From Bacteroidales bacterium (lineage in GTDB: Bacteria > Bacteroidota > Bacteroidia > Bacteroidales > UBA3663), in the NCBI GenBank assembly GCA_017632695.1, contig JAGBQS010000214.1:1-5301 (forward strand): a stretch of 5,301 nt of DNA. Direction: 5' to 3'. Of the stretch, positions 1 to 5,301 are shown piece after piece (the stretch's first letter is position 1; each line of letters starts with the position of its first letter). The notes under the pieces are model-generated. The model was given only the letters and a program-made list of their open reading frames with translations. It was not told the origin of the DNA and searched no databases. Made by a program: the position numbers and the translations under genes.

Positions 1-1
1 G

Positions 2-250
2 GAGAGTTTTCAGAGTTCTCCGAGTTCTCAGAGTTCTCCGAGTTATCCGAGCACTCAGAGCACCCCAGCCGAAGAGACAACTCTCGTTGCTCCAGCCGCA
101 CCCGCAGAGGAAACCGCAGCACCAGTGCTGCCAACTTTCTCACCCGAGGATATGGAACTCATCGCTACTCCGGCTGCTAAGAAGCGCACGCATCGTGGCG
201 GTCGCCGTCGCGGCGGTTCAGGGAACTCAGCCAAAGGCCAAGCGCAGTAA
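2..250 (+). CDS. C-terminal fragment of an unidentified protein with a low-complexity linker and basic tail
   Basis: An open frame enters from the left edge and ends at TAA 248-250, giving 82 visible residues; the start lies outside the window. In order, the fragment shows a Ser/Pro/Gln repeat (SFQ-SSP-SSQ-SSP-SYP-STQ-STP, residues 2-22), an Ala/Pro/Glu/Thr-rich linker, a short stretch ending FSPEDMELIA, and a basic tail, KKRTHRGGRRRGG, encoded at 179-217. Composition is typical of a disordered C-terminal extension. Arg/Gly-rich tails of this kind are common on RNA-binding proteins such as DEAD-box helicases or RicT/PSP1-type proteins, but no conserved domain is visible, so the family cannot be named. 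Its last 74 bp are antisense to the end of the convergent symporter gene. That it is coding is inferred from the coherent repeat and linker in one frame rather than from homology. Confidence 0.6.
   Translation, partial: ESFQSSPSSQSSPSYPSTQSTPAEETTLVAPAAPAEETAAPVLPTFSPEDMELIATPAAKKRTHRGGRRRGGSGNSAKGQAQ
5..67 (+). repeat. 9-bp tandem repeat (minisatellite) in coding sequence
   Basis: Seven 9-bp units run in register with the reading frame, at 5-13, 14-22, 23-31, 32-40, 41-49, 50-58 and 59-67. The core is agttctccg or agttctcag, degrading toward the right (agttatccg, agcactcag, agcacccca). Units alternate in the third codon (ccg/cag), so the protein reads Ser-x-Pro/Gln repeatedly. The unit is a multiple of three, so changes in copy number would keep the frame. 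The array may extend left of the window. Confidence 0.8.
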
Positions 251-1682
251 ATGCGGCGTTGTAGAGCAGTAGTTCGAAGCCTATCTGGTAACCGCCGAAC
301 CAGGCTTCGCTGTTCATCGAGAGTAACAGACAGATCATCGGCGAGATGATACAGATATAAGGGATCCAGCTATCACGGCTGGATCTTTTGGTATACAGAC
401 CGAACAGGTACAGGCCCAGCAGCGGGCCGTAGGTATAGCTGGCAATGATATAAACCGCATTGATGACCGATCCGGATCCGATCACCCGGAACAGGTAAAT
501 GAGCAGGCCCATCACCACACAGTTAACAATATGTACGCGCATGCGCGTAGAGCGCAGCTGCTTTTCGTCCTGCCGCTTGTTGGCCTGCAGCATATCGATG
601 GTAACCGAAGTGGTGAGTGCCGTTACGGCCGATCCGGCACTCGAGAATGCGGCAGCAATCAGTCCCAGCACAAACAGTACGCCAACCACTGTGGGCAGGA
701 ATGGAGTCCCGTCGGCGGCCGACCCCGTAGCAATAGCCGGAAAGAGCTCGTCGGGCTTATTGACCGAGAGTCCGACGTTAGCGGCAAACTCGTAGAGCAG
801 GATGCCCAAGGCCAGAAACAGGATGTTGACAGGCAGGAACCCGAAGCCGTAGCTGATGACGTTCTTCTTGGCATCGTGCAGGTTTCTGCACGAGAGGTTC
901 TTCTGCATCATGTCCTGATCCAGACCCGTCATCGAGACCGTTGTGAACACACCTGCCAGGAACTGCTTCCAGAAATAGCGCTTGTCTAAGGCATCGTCGA
1001 AAAACCAGGTGCGGCTCATCGGGCTGTCGGCAATGGTGCTCCACAGACCGGAAGCGTCCAGGTTCATCGCCTGACACACATAATAAATACAGAGCACCAC
1101 CGCCGCGATGAGCGAAAGTGTCTGCAGCATATCCGTCCAGACCAGCGTCTTCACCCCACCCTTGAAGGTGTACAGCCAGACAACCAGCATCGTGACAGCC
1201 ACATTCAGGCCGAAGGGAATACCGAGCTCGTCGAAGAGCACCAGCTGCAGCACCAGAGCCGTCAGGTACATGCGGACGCCGCAGCCCAGAAACTTGCTGA
1301 GCAGGAAAAACAGGGCGCCCGTGCGGTATGCTCTGGGACCGAAACGCTGTTCCAGATACCCGTAGATGCTACTCAGGTTCAGCCGGTAATAAAGGGGCAG
1401 GAGCACATAGGCTATCACAAAATAGCCTGTCGTGAATCCCAGCACCATTTGCAGGTAGCTGAACTGCGTGCCCGCCACCATTCCCGGAACGGAAATGAAC
1501 GTTACGCCCGATATGCTGGTACCGATCATGGCGATGGCGACCACCCACCAGGGCGACTTGCGCGCACCCGTAAAGAACGCCTGGTTCTCGTTGCCCGTCT
1601 TCCGACGGGTCGTAAACCAGGTTACCAGAAAGATGACGGCAAAATAAAATGCAATAATAAGCAGAACAAGGCCCGATGACAT
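177..1682 (-). CDS. Sodium:solute symporter (SSS family)
   Basis: This encodes a 501-residue inner-membrane Na+-coupled transporter of the SSS family (Pfam SSF); the substrate cannot be told from sequence. About 13 hydrophobic segments can be seen, roughly at residues 4-22, 45-68, 76-98, 122-148, 157-173, 184-203, 239-252, 278-303, 330-362, 384-400, 406-430, 438-456 and 466-486. Family landmarks are YTFKGGVKTLVWTDMLQ (171-187), TGLDQDMMQKNLSCRN (252-267) and the Ser/Thr-rich FSSAGSAVTALTTS (346-359), the segment that in this family contributes to sodium binding. The start is ATG 1682-1680, with no Shine-Dalgarno sequence and a duplicated 15-mer just upstream. The gene lies 50 bp after the glycosyltransferase on the same strand, so the two are probably co-transcribed. 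Its end is odd: residues 478-501, including the end of the last helix and a hydrophilic tail (NRRDGDRHDACAS), are encoded opposite the converging gene's 3' end. Length is normal for the family. Confidence 0.93.
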   Translation of the reverse strand: MSSGLVLLIIAFYFAVIFLVTWFTTRRKTGNENQAFFTGARKSPWWVVAIAMIGTSISGVTFISVPGMVAGTQFSYLQMVLGFTTGYFVIAYVLLPLYYRLNLSSIYGYLEQRFGPRAYRTGALFFLLSKFLGCGVRMYLTALVLQLVLFDELGIPFGLNVAVTMLVVWLYTFKGGVKTLVWTDMLQTLSLIAAVVLCIYYVCQAMNLDASGLWSTIADSPMSRTWFFDDALDKRYFWKQFLAGVFTTVSMTGLDQDMMQKNLSCRNLHDAKKNVISYGFGFLPVNILFLALGILLYEFAANVGLSVNKPDELFPAIATGSAADGTPFLPTVVGVLFVLGLIAAAFSSAGSAVTALTTSVTIDMLQANKRQDEKQLRSTRMRVHIVNCVVMGLLIYLFRVIGSGSVINAVYIIASYTYGPLLGLYLFGLYTKRSSRDSWIPYICIISPMICLLLSMNSEAWFGGYQIGFELLLYNAAFTALGLWLSSLNRRDGDRHDACAS

Positions 1683-1690
1683 ACGCTTTT

Positions 1691-1720
1691 GGAATCAGTC
1701 TGTTTGGAATCAGTCTGTTT
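1691..1720 (-). repeat. Exact 15-bp tandem duplication before the symporter start
   Basis: ggaatcagtctgttt occurs twice head to tail (1691-1705 and 1706-1720, + strand reading), followed by a partial third copy (ggaa, then divergence). It fills most of the 50-bp gap between the glycosyltransferase stop (1733) and the symporter ATG (1682), ending 8 bp before the ATG. It therefore lies in the translation initiation region of the symporter. Confidence 0.9.
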
Positions 1721-1732
1721 GGAAATCGGGCA

Positions 1733-2851
1733 TCAGAAAATATCGGAGAATTTCTTCAGACCCTTCAGATAATAAGTGGTCACAATATTGATGCGAGCCT
1801 CTTCGGTCGTGTGGATATGCTTGAACAGACCGTTGTGCGAATGTCCGAAAACGGCTTCCTCCTGTTCGTAGATGTCCTCGATCATCCATTTGGCTTCCTT
1901 GTGTGCTTCGCGGATGGCTTTCACCTGATCGAACTGACCGTGAATCAGGAAGTTCATGGCTGCCAGGAAATCCAGACACTTGCGACGGAAGATAATCCAG
2001 CGGCGCTTCTTCTTCGGAACGTTTTTCCAAAGGGTGAGCAGCGAGTTTCGGAAATTCAGTTTGGCCTTCAGCGGATCGCCTTGCGGCAGGCTGCCTCCGC
2101 CCAGATGGTAAACAACCGAGTGCGGCACACAGGTAATGCGCCAGCCCATCCGGCGCAGACGCCAGCAGAGGTCGATCTCCTCCATGTGGGCAAAGAAATG
2201 CTTGTCCAGACCGCCGGCTTTCAGGTACTGTTCGCGTCGTACAAGCATACAGGCACCCGAAGCCCACATGATGGGGCGCTTCATATCGTATTGGCCTTCG
2301 TCTTTCTCGACGGTGTTGAAGATGCGTCCGCGGCAATACGGATAGCCGTTTTTGTCCACATAACCGCCACAGGCGCCGGCGTATTCGAACATTGTGTGGT
2401 CGCGGTCGCTCAGGATCTTGGGCTGAACGGCAGCCGTGTGTTTGTGCTCAGCCAGATGATCCAGCAGGGGAGTCAGCCAGTTGGGGGTTACAGCTACGTC
2501 ATCGTTCAGGAGCAGCACCAGCGGAGTCTGTACCTGCTTGATGGCGCGATTGTAGCCTTCGGCAAATCCGTAGTTGTTGCCCAGCGGGAGCACCTTGACC
2601 GATGGGAACTCGTCGGCCAGCACTTGCAGGGAACTGTCTTCCGAGCCGTTGTCGGCCACCACGATGTCGGCCACGTTCGGGTCGGTATATTGCACTACTG
2701 TCGGCAGGTATTTGCGGATGAAGCCGTGCTGAACGCCGTTCCAGTTCAGGATAATGACGGAAACCGTTTTGCCTGTGGCTTCTGCGGTTCCGGCGGTTTC
2801 TTCTGTTATTCCTGTAGCTTCTGTGGCTACAGCTGTTTTATTTTCTTCCAT
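1733..2851 (-). CDS. Family 2 glycosyltransferase (WbbL/rhamnosyltransferase-like)
   Basis: This encodes a 372-residue GT2-type enzyme that probably transfers a sugar from a nucleotide-sugar donor to a surface glycan, acting at the cytoplasmic side of the inner membrane. The GT-A fold motifs are clear: SVIILNWNG (31-39), VVADNGSEDSS (64-74), the metal-binding region LLLNDDVAVTP (113-123), ASGACMLVRR (197-206) and the catalytic-base region AHMEEIDLCWRLRRMGW (221-237). These are typical of the subgroup annotated as rhamnosyl- or dTDP-sugar transferases; donor and acceptor are unknown. A hydrophobic stretch near 293-304 may aid membrane association. The start ATG 2851-2849 is the only one before the catalytic domain, so a roughly 28-residue Thr/Glu/Ala-rich N-terminal extension is included, longer than is usual for these enzymes. 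No Shine-Dalgarno sequence precedes it. The symporter gene follows 50 bp downstream. Confidence 0.92.
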   Translation of the reverse strand: MEENKTAVATEATGITEETAGTAEATGKTVSVIILNWNGVQHGFIRKYLPTVVQYTDPNVADIVVADNGSEDSSLQVLADEFPSVKVLPLGNNYGFAEGYNRAIKQVQTPLVLLLNDDVAVTPNWLTPLLDHLAEHKHTAAVQPKILSDRDHTMFEYAGACGGYVDKNGYPYCRGRIFNTVEKDEGQYDMKRPIMWASGACMLVRREQYLKAGGLDKHFFAHMEEIDLCWRLRRMGWRITCVPHSVVYHLGGGSLPQGDPLKAKLNFRNSLLTLWKNVPKKKRRWIIFRRKCLDFLAAMNFLIHGQFDQVKAIREAHKEAKWMIEDIYEQEEAVFGHSHNGLFKHIHTTEEARINIVTTYYLKGLKKFSDIF

Positions 2852-2900
2852 GATTATATGATTTTTTTCGGATTGTTTATACCTTAATATTTTTCGGAAA

Positions 2901-2944
2901 ATTTACTCTCCAGTTAGGAAAAATTTACTGCCCAGTTAGGAAAA
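2901..2944. repeat. Two-copy 22-bp tandem repeat in the glycosyltransferase leader
   Basis: Copies at 2901-2922 and 2923-2944 match at 20 of 22 positions. Both read atttact, two variable bases (ct or gc), then ccagttaggaaaa; the only differences are these adjacent bases at 2908-2909 versus 2930-2931. In the right copy they complete a small inverted repeat (ACTG-CC-CAGT). The array sits between the methyltransferase stop and the glycosyltransferase start, 49 bp upstream of the latter. On the minus strand, taaatttt at each copy is one base off the Bacteroidota -7 box TAnnTTTG, but no -33 partner is visible. The role is unknown: operator, promoter piece or remnant of a repeat element. Confidence 0.85.
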
Positions 2945-2970
2945 TAATTTTTCCCCGTGGGGGAACAAAA
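2941..2970 (-). terminator. Possible intrinsic terminator after the RNA methyltransferase
   Basis: Read on the minus strand, a stem UUCCCC-CAC-GGGGAA begins about 10 nt after the methyltransferase TGA. It can be extended by U-A pairs around one bulged G, and is followed by the U-rich run UUAUUUU. The core stem is only 6 bp with a 3-nt loop, so it is weaker than textbook terminators. If real, the glycosyltransferase needs its own promoter downstream. The + strand reading lacks a U tail. Confidence 0.4.
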
Positions 2971-2975
2971 AAAAC

Positions 2976-3749
2976 TCATCTCCTCCGGAATTCCGAAACC
3001 GTGATGGCCGTAGCGATTCCGACGTTGAGCGATTCGCTCGTAACGGCATCCGGCGGAAAAGGAGGGATGAAGAGTTTATCGGACACCAAAGCTGCCACTT
3101 CGGCCGAAATGCCCCGTCCTTCGTTACCCATCACGATGACGCCCGTTTTGGAAAGCGGTTGCCGGTAGATGTCTTTGCCTTCAAGGAAAGTTCCGTAAAC
3201 GGGAACGCCGATCTGGCGCATCCGGCTCAGGAAACCGGGGAAATCTGTATAATGTACGCGTACGCGGGCAATGGCGCCCATTGTGGCTTGTACGACCTTG
3301 GGAGCAAAACAGTCGGCGGTATTGGCCGAACAGACAATATCGCGGATGCCGAACCAGTCGCACAGCCGGATGATGGTACCCAGATTGCCGGGATCCTGCA
3401 CCTCGTCGAGGGCAATAACCAGCTGTCCGGACAAACGGGTGAGGGTTGCTTCGGTAAAGGGGCGAGAAGGAATGCGGAAAGTACCCAGAACTTCCTGCGG
3501 CGACTGCATCATGCTGAGGCGTTCCATATCCTGCGGACTGATCAGCAGACATTCTTCGGCCCACGATTCAGCTTCCGGATGAGCCTTCCACCAGGAGGCG
3601 GTTGCCACCAGTCTGTGGCAATGCATGGATTGCAGATTGTCCTGCACCAGTTTGTTGCCTTCGGCCACGAACTCGCTTTCCTGCAAACGGAACTTGCGCT
3701 GGCTGAGGCTGCGGATTAGTTTAATGGTATTTTTTGATATTGACTCCAC
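2976..3749 (-). CDS. SpoU/TrmH-family RNA 2'-O-methyltransferase
   Basis: This encodes a 257-residue SPOUT-class enzyme that methylates a ribose 2'-OH in rRNA or tRNA using S-adenosylmethionine; the exact nucleotide is not predictable. The N-terminal part (to about 80; SQRKFRLQESEFVAEGNKLV) is the SpoU substrate-binding domain. The catalytic domain carries motif 1, EVQDPGNLGTIIRLCDWFG (116-134, with the key Asn122 and Arg128), motif 2, VIVMGNEGRGIS (204-215), and motif 3, SESLNVGIATAI (238-249), which form the knotted cofactor pocket. The start GTG 3749-3747 is preferred: it has AAAAGG 7 nt upstream and lies just downstream of a promoter match, and it gives the usual family beginning (ISKNTIKLIRSL). 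The frame continues upstream to a TTG at 3800, but that TTG falls in the -33 box. It is divergent from udk, with the glycosyltransferase downstream after 124 bp. Confidence 0.93.
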   Translation of the reverse strand: MESISKNTIKLIRSLSQRKFRLQESEFVAEGNKLVQDNLQSMHCHRLVATASWWKAHPEAESWAEECLLISPQDMERLSMMQSPQEVLGTFRIPSRPFTEATLTRLSGQLVIALDEVQDPGNLGTIIRLCDWFGIRDIVCSANTADCFAPKVVQATMGAIARVRVHYTDFPGFLSRMRQIGVPVYGTFLEGKDIYRQPLSKTGVIVMGNEGRGISAEVAALVSDKLFIPPFPPDAVTSESLNVGIATAITVSEFRRR

Positions 3750-3756
3750 TTTATTA

Positions 3757-3762
3757 CCTTTT
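3757..3762 (-). promoter_or_regulatory. Shine-Dalgarno-like site for the RNA methyltransferase
   Basis: On the minus strand AAAAGG lies 7 nt before GTG 3749. The other full starts in the window have no comparable purine-rich site, so this one helps decide the GTG start over the upstream TTG. Confidence 0.5.
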
Positions 3763-3769
3763 AACAGCG

Positions 3770-3800
3770 CAAAATTAACTAATTTCGTGTAAAAATGCAA
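3770..3800 (-). promoter_or_regulatory. Bacteroidota-type promoter for the RNA methyltransferase
   Basis: On the minus strand, TTG (3800-3798) is followed after 20 nt by TAATTTTG (3777-3770), an exact match to the TAnnTTTG -7 consensus at the expected spacing. Transcription would begin around 3763-3766, giving a leader of roughly 15 nt before GTG 3749. No experimental support is available; the call rests on motif and spacing. Confidence 0.65.
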
Positions 3801-3837
3801 GAAAAATACATCCGAAAGGTCAAAAAACCGTCCAAAA

Positions 3838-3870
3838 TTGGCTAAGATTACTGAAAAATAAGTACATTTG
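3838..3870 (+). promoter_or_regulatory. Bacteroidota-type promoter for udk and the MltF-like gene
   Basis: TTG (3838-3840) and TACATTTG (3863-3870, exact TAnnTTTG match) are separated by 22 nt, slightly longer than the usual 19-21. A start near 3875 would give a leader of about 50 nt, A-rich and without a Shine-Dalgarno sequence, before ATG 3927. It lies back to back with the methyltransferase promoter. Confidence 0.55.
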
Positions 3871-3926
3871 CAGCAAAAACAAAGGTTAAATCAGTTATCG
3901 ATAAACCCAAATCCGAAATACGCATC

Positions 3927-4535
3927 ATGATTATTGGCATTGCAGGCGGAACCGGTTCAGGCAAAACCACCGTAGTCCGTAAGATTATCGAGGCACTTCC
4001 GGCAGGAAGTGTTACCGTTGTTTCGCAGGATTCCTATTACAAAGACAGCAGTCACCTGCCTTGGGAAGAGCGTAGGGCTCAGAACTTCGATGAGCCGCGG
4101 GCCTTCGACTGGCAGTTGCTATACCAGCATCTGGCTCTTTTGCGCGAAGGTCAGGCGGTCGATGAACCTATTTACGACTACGCAACCTGTTCGCGTCTGA
4201 AGGAAACCAAGCATATCGAACCCCGTCGGGTTATTATTCTGGAGGGTATCATGGCGCTGGTTGATCCTACCATCCGGGCGATTCTCGATATGAAGGTGTT
4301 TGTGGATGCCGATAGCGACGAACGTCTGATCCGTGTGCTGCGTCGCGATGTTGTTGAACGTGGACGGACTGTCGAAGACCTTATTGACCGCTATCAGCGC
4401 ATCATCAAGCCGATGCACAACCTGCATATTGAGCCCACCAAGGCTTATGCCGACATTATTGTGCCTCAGGGTGGCAGCAACAGTGTTGCCATCGATCTGC
4501 TGAAGCAGTTTATCCAGAAGGTTCTCGGACAGTAA
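3927..4535 (+). CDS. udk: Uridine kinase (uridine/cytidine kinase)
   Basis: This 202-residue cytosolic enzyme phosphorylates uridine and cytidine to UMP and CMP with ATP or GTP in pyrimidine salvage. The P-loop GGTGSGKT is at 7-14. The family signatures follow: VVSQDSYYKD (31-40), NFDEPRAFDW (53-62, nucleoside-binding region), PIYDYATCSR (81-90), VIILEGIMAL (102-111), and the lid region DADSDERLIRVLRRDVVERGR (127-147) with its Arg-rich face. Length matches the short bacterial Udk form with no fused phosphoribosyltransferase. ATG 3927 places the P-loop at the usual distance from the N-terminus. It is first in a two-gene unit with the MltF-like gene 30 bp downstream, and divergent from the RNA methyltransferase. 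Confidence 0.96.
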   Translation: MIIGIAGGTGSGKTTVVRKIIEALPAGSVTVVSQDSYYKDSSHLPWEERRAQNFDEPRAFDWQLLYQHLALLREGQAVDEPIYDYATCSRLKETKHIEPRRVIILEGIMALVDPTIRAILDMKVFVDADSDERLIRVLRRDVVERGRTVEDLIDRYQRIIKPMHNLHIEPTKAYADIIVPQGGSNSVAIDLLKQFIQKVLGQ

Positions 4536-4565
4536 TCTCTCATCCGTTTACTTTACCTTGAAAAC

Positions 4566-5301
4566 ATGAAGAGACGTCTGAAGTTCTGGACACTTGTCTT
4601 TTTGGCGTTGTTCGCATCGGGTTATGCCATTAAAGAGATTATTTTGGAAAACCAACCGGAGCCGGTTTGCCGGAGCTGGTCGGAAATCGTTCAGAGTGAT
4701 ACTCTTCGGGTGGTAACGGTGCCTTCGTCCATCAGCGCCTTTTACCACAAAGGTTCCTGGCGCGGACACGAATACGAGATGGCGCGTCAGGTGGCCGTCG
4801 GGTTGGGACTGAACATGCAAATGCTGCTGGCTCCTTCAGAGCGAGCAATGCTCGACAGTCTGCGGTCGGGTGTAGCCGATCTGGCAGCCTGGCCGGTATT
4901 CTATAGTGTAGCCAAAGCCGAAGGCGGTTTGCGTTCGTGCGGTTATACCTACGAGATGGGACTGGTGCCCATAACTCACGGCCGGATCAAGGTGTCGAAA
5001 GAAGATTTGGCCCGCTATACGTTGGCTGTTCCGTTCAGGAGCCGTTCCTGGCTGGCGTTGCAGGATTCGGCAGTAGCCACAGGCTTTAATATGGTGCCTT
5101 TCCGTCTGGAAGCGCTTCCGCCTGATTCCATTACGGCCGAGCATTTGTCCGAAATGGTGGCCAAGGGCTTGTACGATATGGCTCTTGTGCCCAGCAATCT
5201 GGCAGCGCTGATGCGTTCTTTCTATCGGGAACTCGAAGTGGGCAAGCCGCTCGAAGGAAGCGAGGATTCGGTCAGTTGGGTAGTGCACGAAATGGCCGAT
5301 A
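4566..5301 (+). CDS. MltF-like protein, N-terminal part (solute-binding domain; cut by the window end)
   Basis: The frame is open from ATG 4566 to the window edge, giving 245 residues with no stop. A short basic start (MKRRLK) and hydrophobic segment (residues 7-22) form a membrane anchor or uncleaved signal; there is no lipobox. From about residue 47 (TLRVVTVPSSISAFYHKGSWRGHEYEMARQVA, split as TLRVVTVP at 46-53 and GHEYEMARQVA at 67-77) it resembles a family 3 extracellular solute-binding domain, continuing with SLRSGVADLAA (98-108). In MltF this domain precedes a lytic transglycosylase (SLT) domain that cleaves peptidoglycan; the catalytic part would lie beyond the window, so the assignment is inference. 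A plain periplasmic binding protein is the alternative. No Shine-Dalgarno sequence is seen, and the 30-bp gap after udk, without a terminator, suggests co-transcription. Confidence 0.8.
   Translation, partial: MKRRLKFWTLVFLALFASGYAIKEIILENQPEPVCRSWSEIVQSDTLRVVTVPSSISAFYHKGSWRGHEYEMARQVAVGLGLNMQMLLAPSERAMLDSLRSGVADLAAWPVFYSVAKAEGGLRSCGYTYEMGLVPITHGRIKVSKEDLARYTLAVPFRSRSWLALQDSAVATGFNMVPFRLEALPPDSITAEHLSEMVAKGLYDMALVPSNLAALMRSFYRELEVGKPLEGSEDSVSWVVHEMAD

Noticed and set aside
87..272. Short + strand frame near the left edge
   Set aside because: It overlaps the better-supported frame 2-250 in another phase; that one carries the in-frame repeat and the coherent linker and basic tail.
1676..2887. 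Long + strand open frame (about 403 codons) covering the whole glycosyltransferase
   Set aside because: It is exactly antisense to a gene with full GT2 motifs, shows no family motif of its own, and its start lies in the symporter start region; it is a shadow of codon bias.
2852..2900. Search for a canonical promoter just upstream of the glycosyltransferase
   Set aside because: No TAnnTTTG with a TTG/TTTG partner at 19-22 nt was found; TATAAT-like bases right before the ATG are too close to serve as a promoter for this start.
3159..3719. + strand open frame of 186 codons inside the RNA methyltransferase
   Set aside because: It is antisense to the conserved SpoU motifs, with no recognisable domain.
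3895..3904. Perfect 10-bp palindrome TTATCGATAA in the udk leader
   Set aside because: A few 10-bp palindromes are expected by chance in 5.3 kb, and nothing else marks this one as an operator.
4836..5288. Minus-strand open frame (150 codons) opposite the MltF-like gene, and a similar one at 4548-4820
   Set aside because: Both are antisense to a frame with a clear membrane anchor and solute-binding domain; His/Arg/Gln-rich composition is typical of a shadow frame.
1..5301. CRISPR arrays, tRNA/rRNA genes, insertion sequences, phage or defence genes
   Set aside because: No spaced repeats, cloverleaf sequences, transposase motifs or defence-type domains were seen on either strand.

Overview
The window looks like an ordinary chromosomal segment of a member of the Bacteroidales (phylum Bacteroidota). 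This rests on inference from several signs: two promoter-like sites match the Bacteroidota pattern (a TTG-type -33 box and a TAnnTTTG -7 box), most starts lack a Shine-Dalgarno sequence and have A-rich leaders, and the protein families and their sequence style (SSS symporter, GT2, SpoU methylase, short Udk, MltF-like protein) fit that group. The genus cannot be named from the sequence alone.

Layout, left to right. Positions 2-250 (+) hold the C-terminal end of an unidentified protein: a Ser/Pro/Gln repeat built on a 9-bp DNA repeat, an Ala/Pro/Glu linker, then a short Arg/Lys/Gly-rich tail. It converges on, and overlaps by 74 bp, the 3' end of a sodium:solute symporter gene (177-1682, -). Upstream of the symporter on the same strand lie a family 2 glycosyltransferase (1733-2851, -) and a SpoU/TrmH-type RNA methyltransferase (2976-3749, -). 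The gap between the last two holds a plausible terminator and a two-copy 22-bp tandem repeat. A divergent intergenic region (3750-3926) with one promoter candidate for each direction separates these genes from uridine kinase (3927-4535, +) and the start of a membrane-anchored MltF-like protein (4566 to beyond the window end, +).

Functionally these are housekeeping or envelope genes: nucleoside salvage (udk), RNA modification (SpoU methylase), glycan synthesis (GT2), Na+-coupled uptake (SSS) and probably peptidoglycan turnover (MltF-like). GT2 and the symporter are probably co-transcribed (50-bp gap), as are udk and the MltF-like gene (30-bp gap). No mobile element, CRISPR array, RNA gene or defence system was seen. 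I found no convincing undescribed system. The points worth a second look are structural: the antisense coding overlap, the tandem repeats placed in leaders, and a start codon on the methylase that should be moved into the promoter-proximal GTG.
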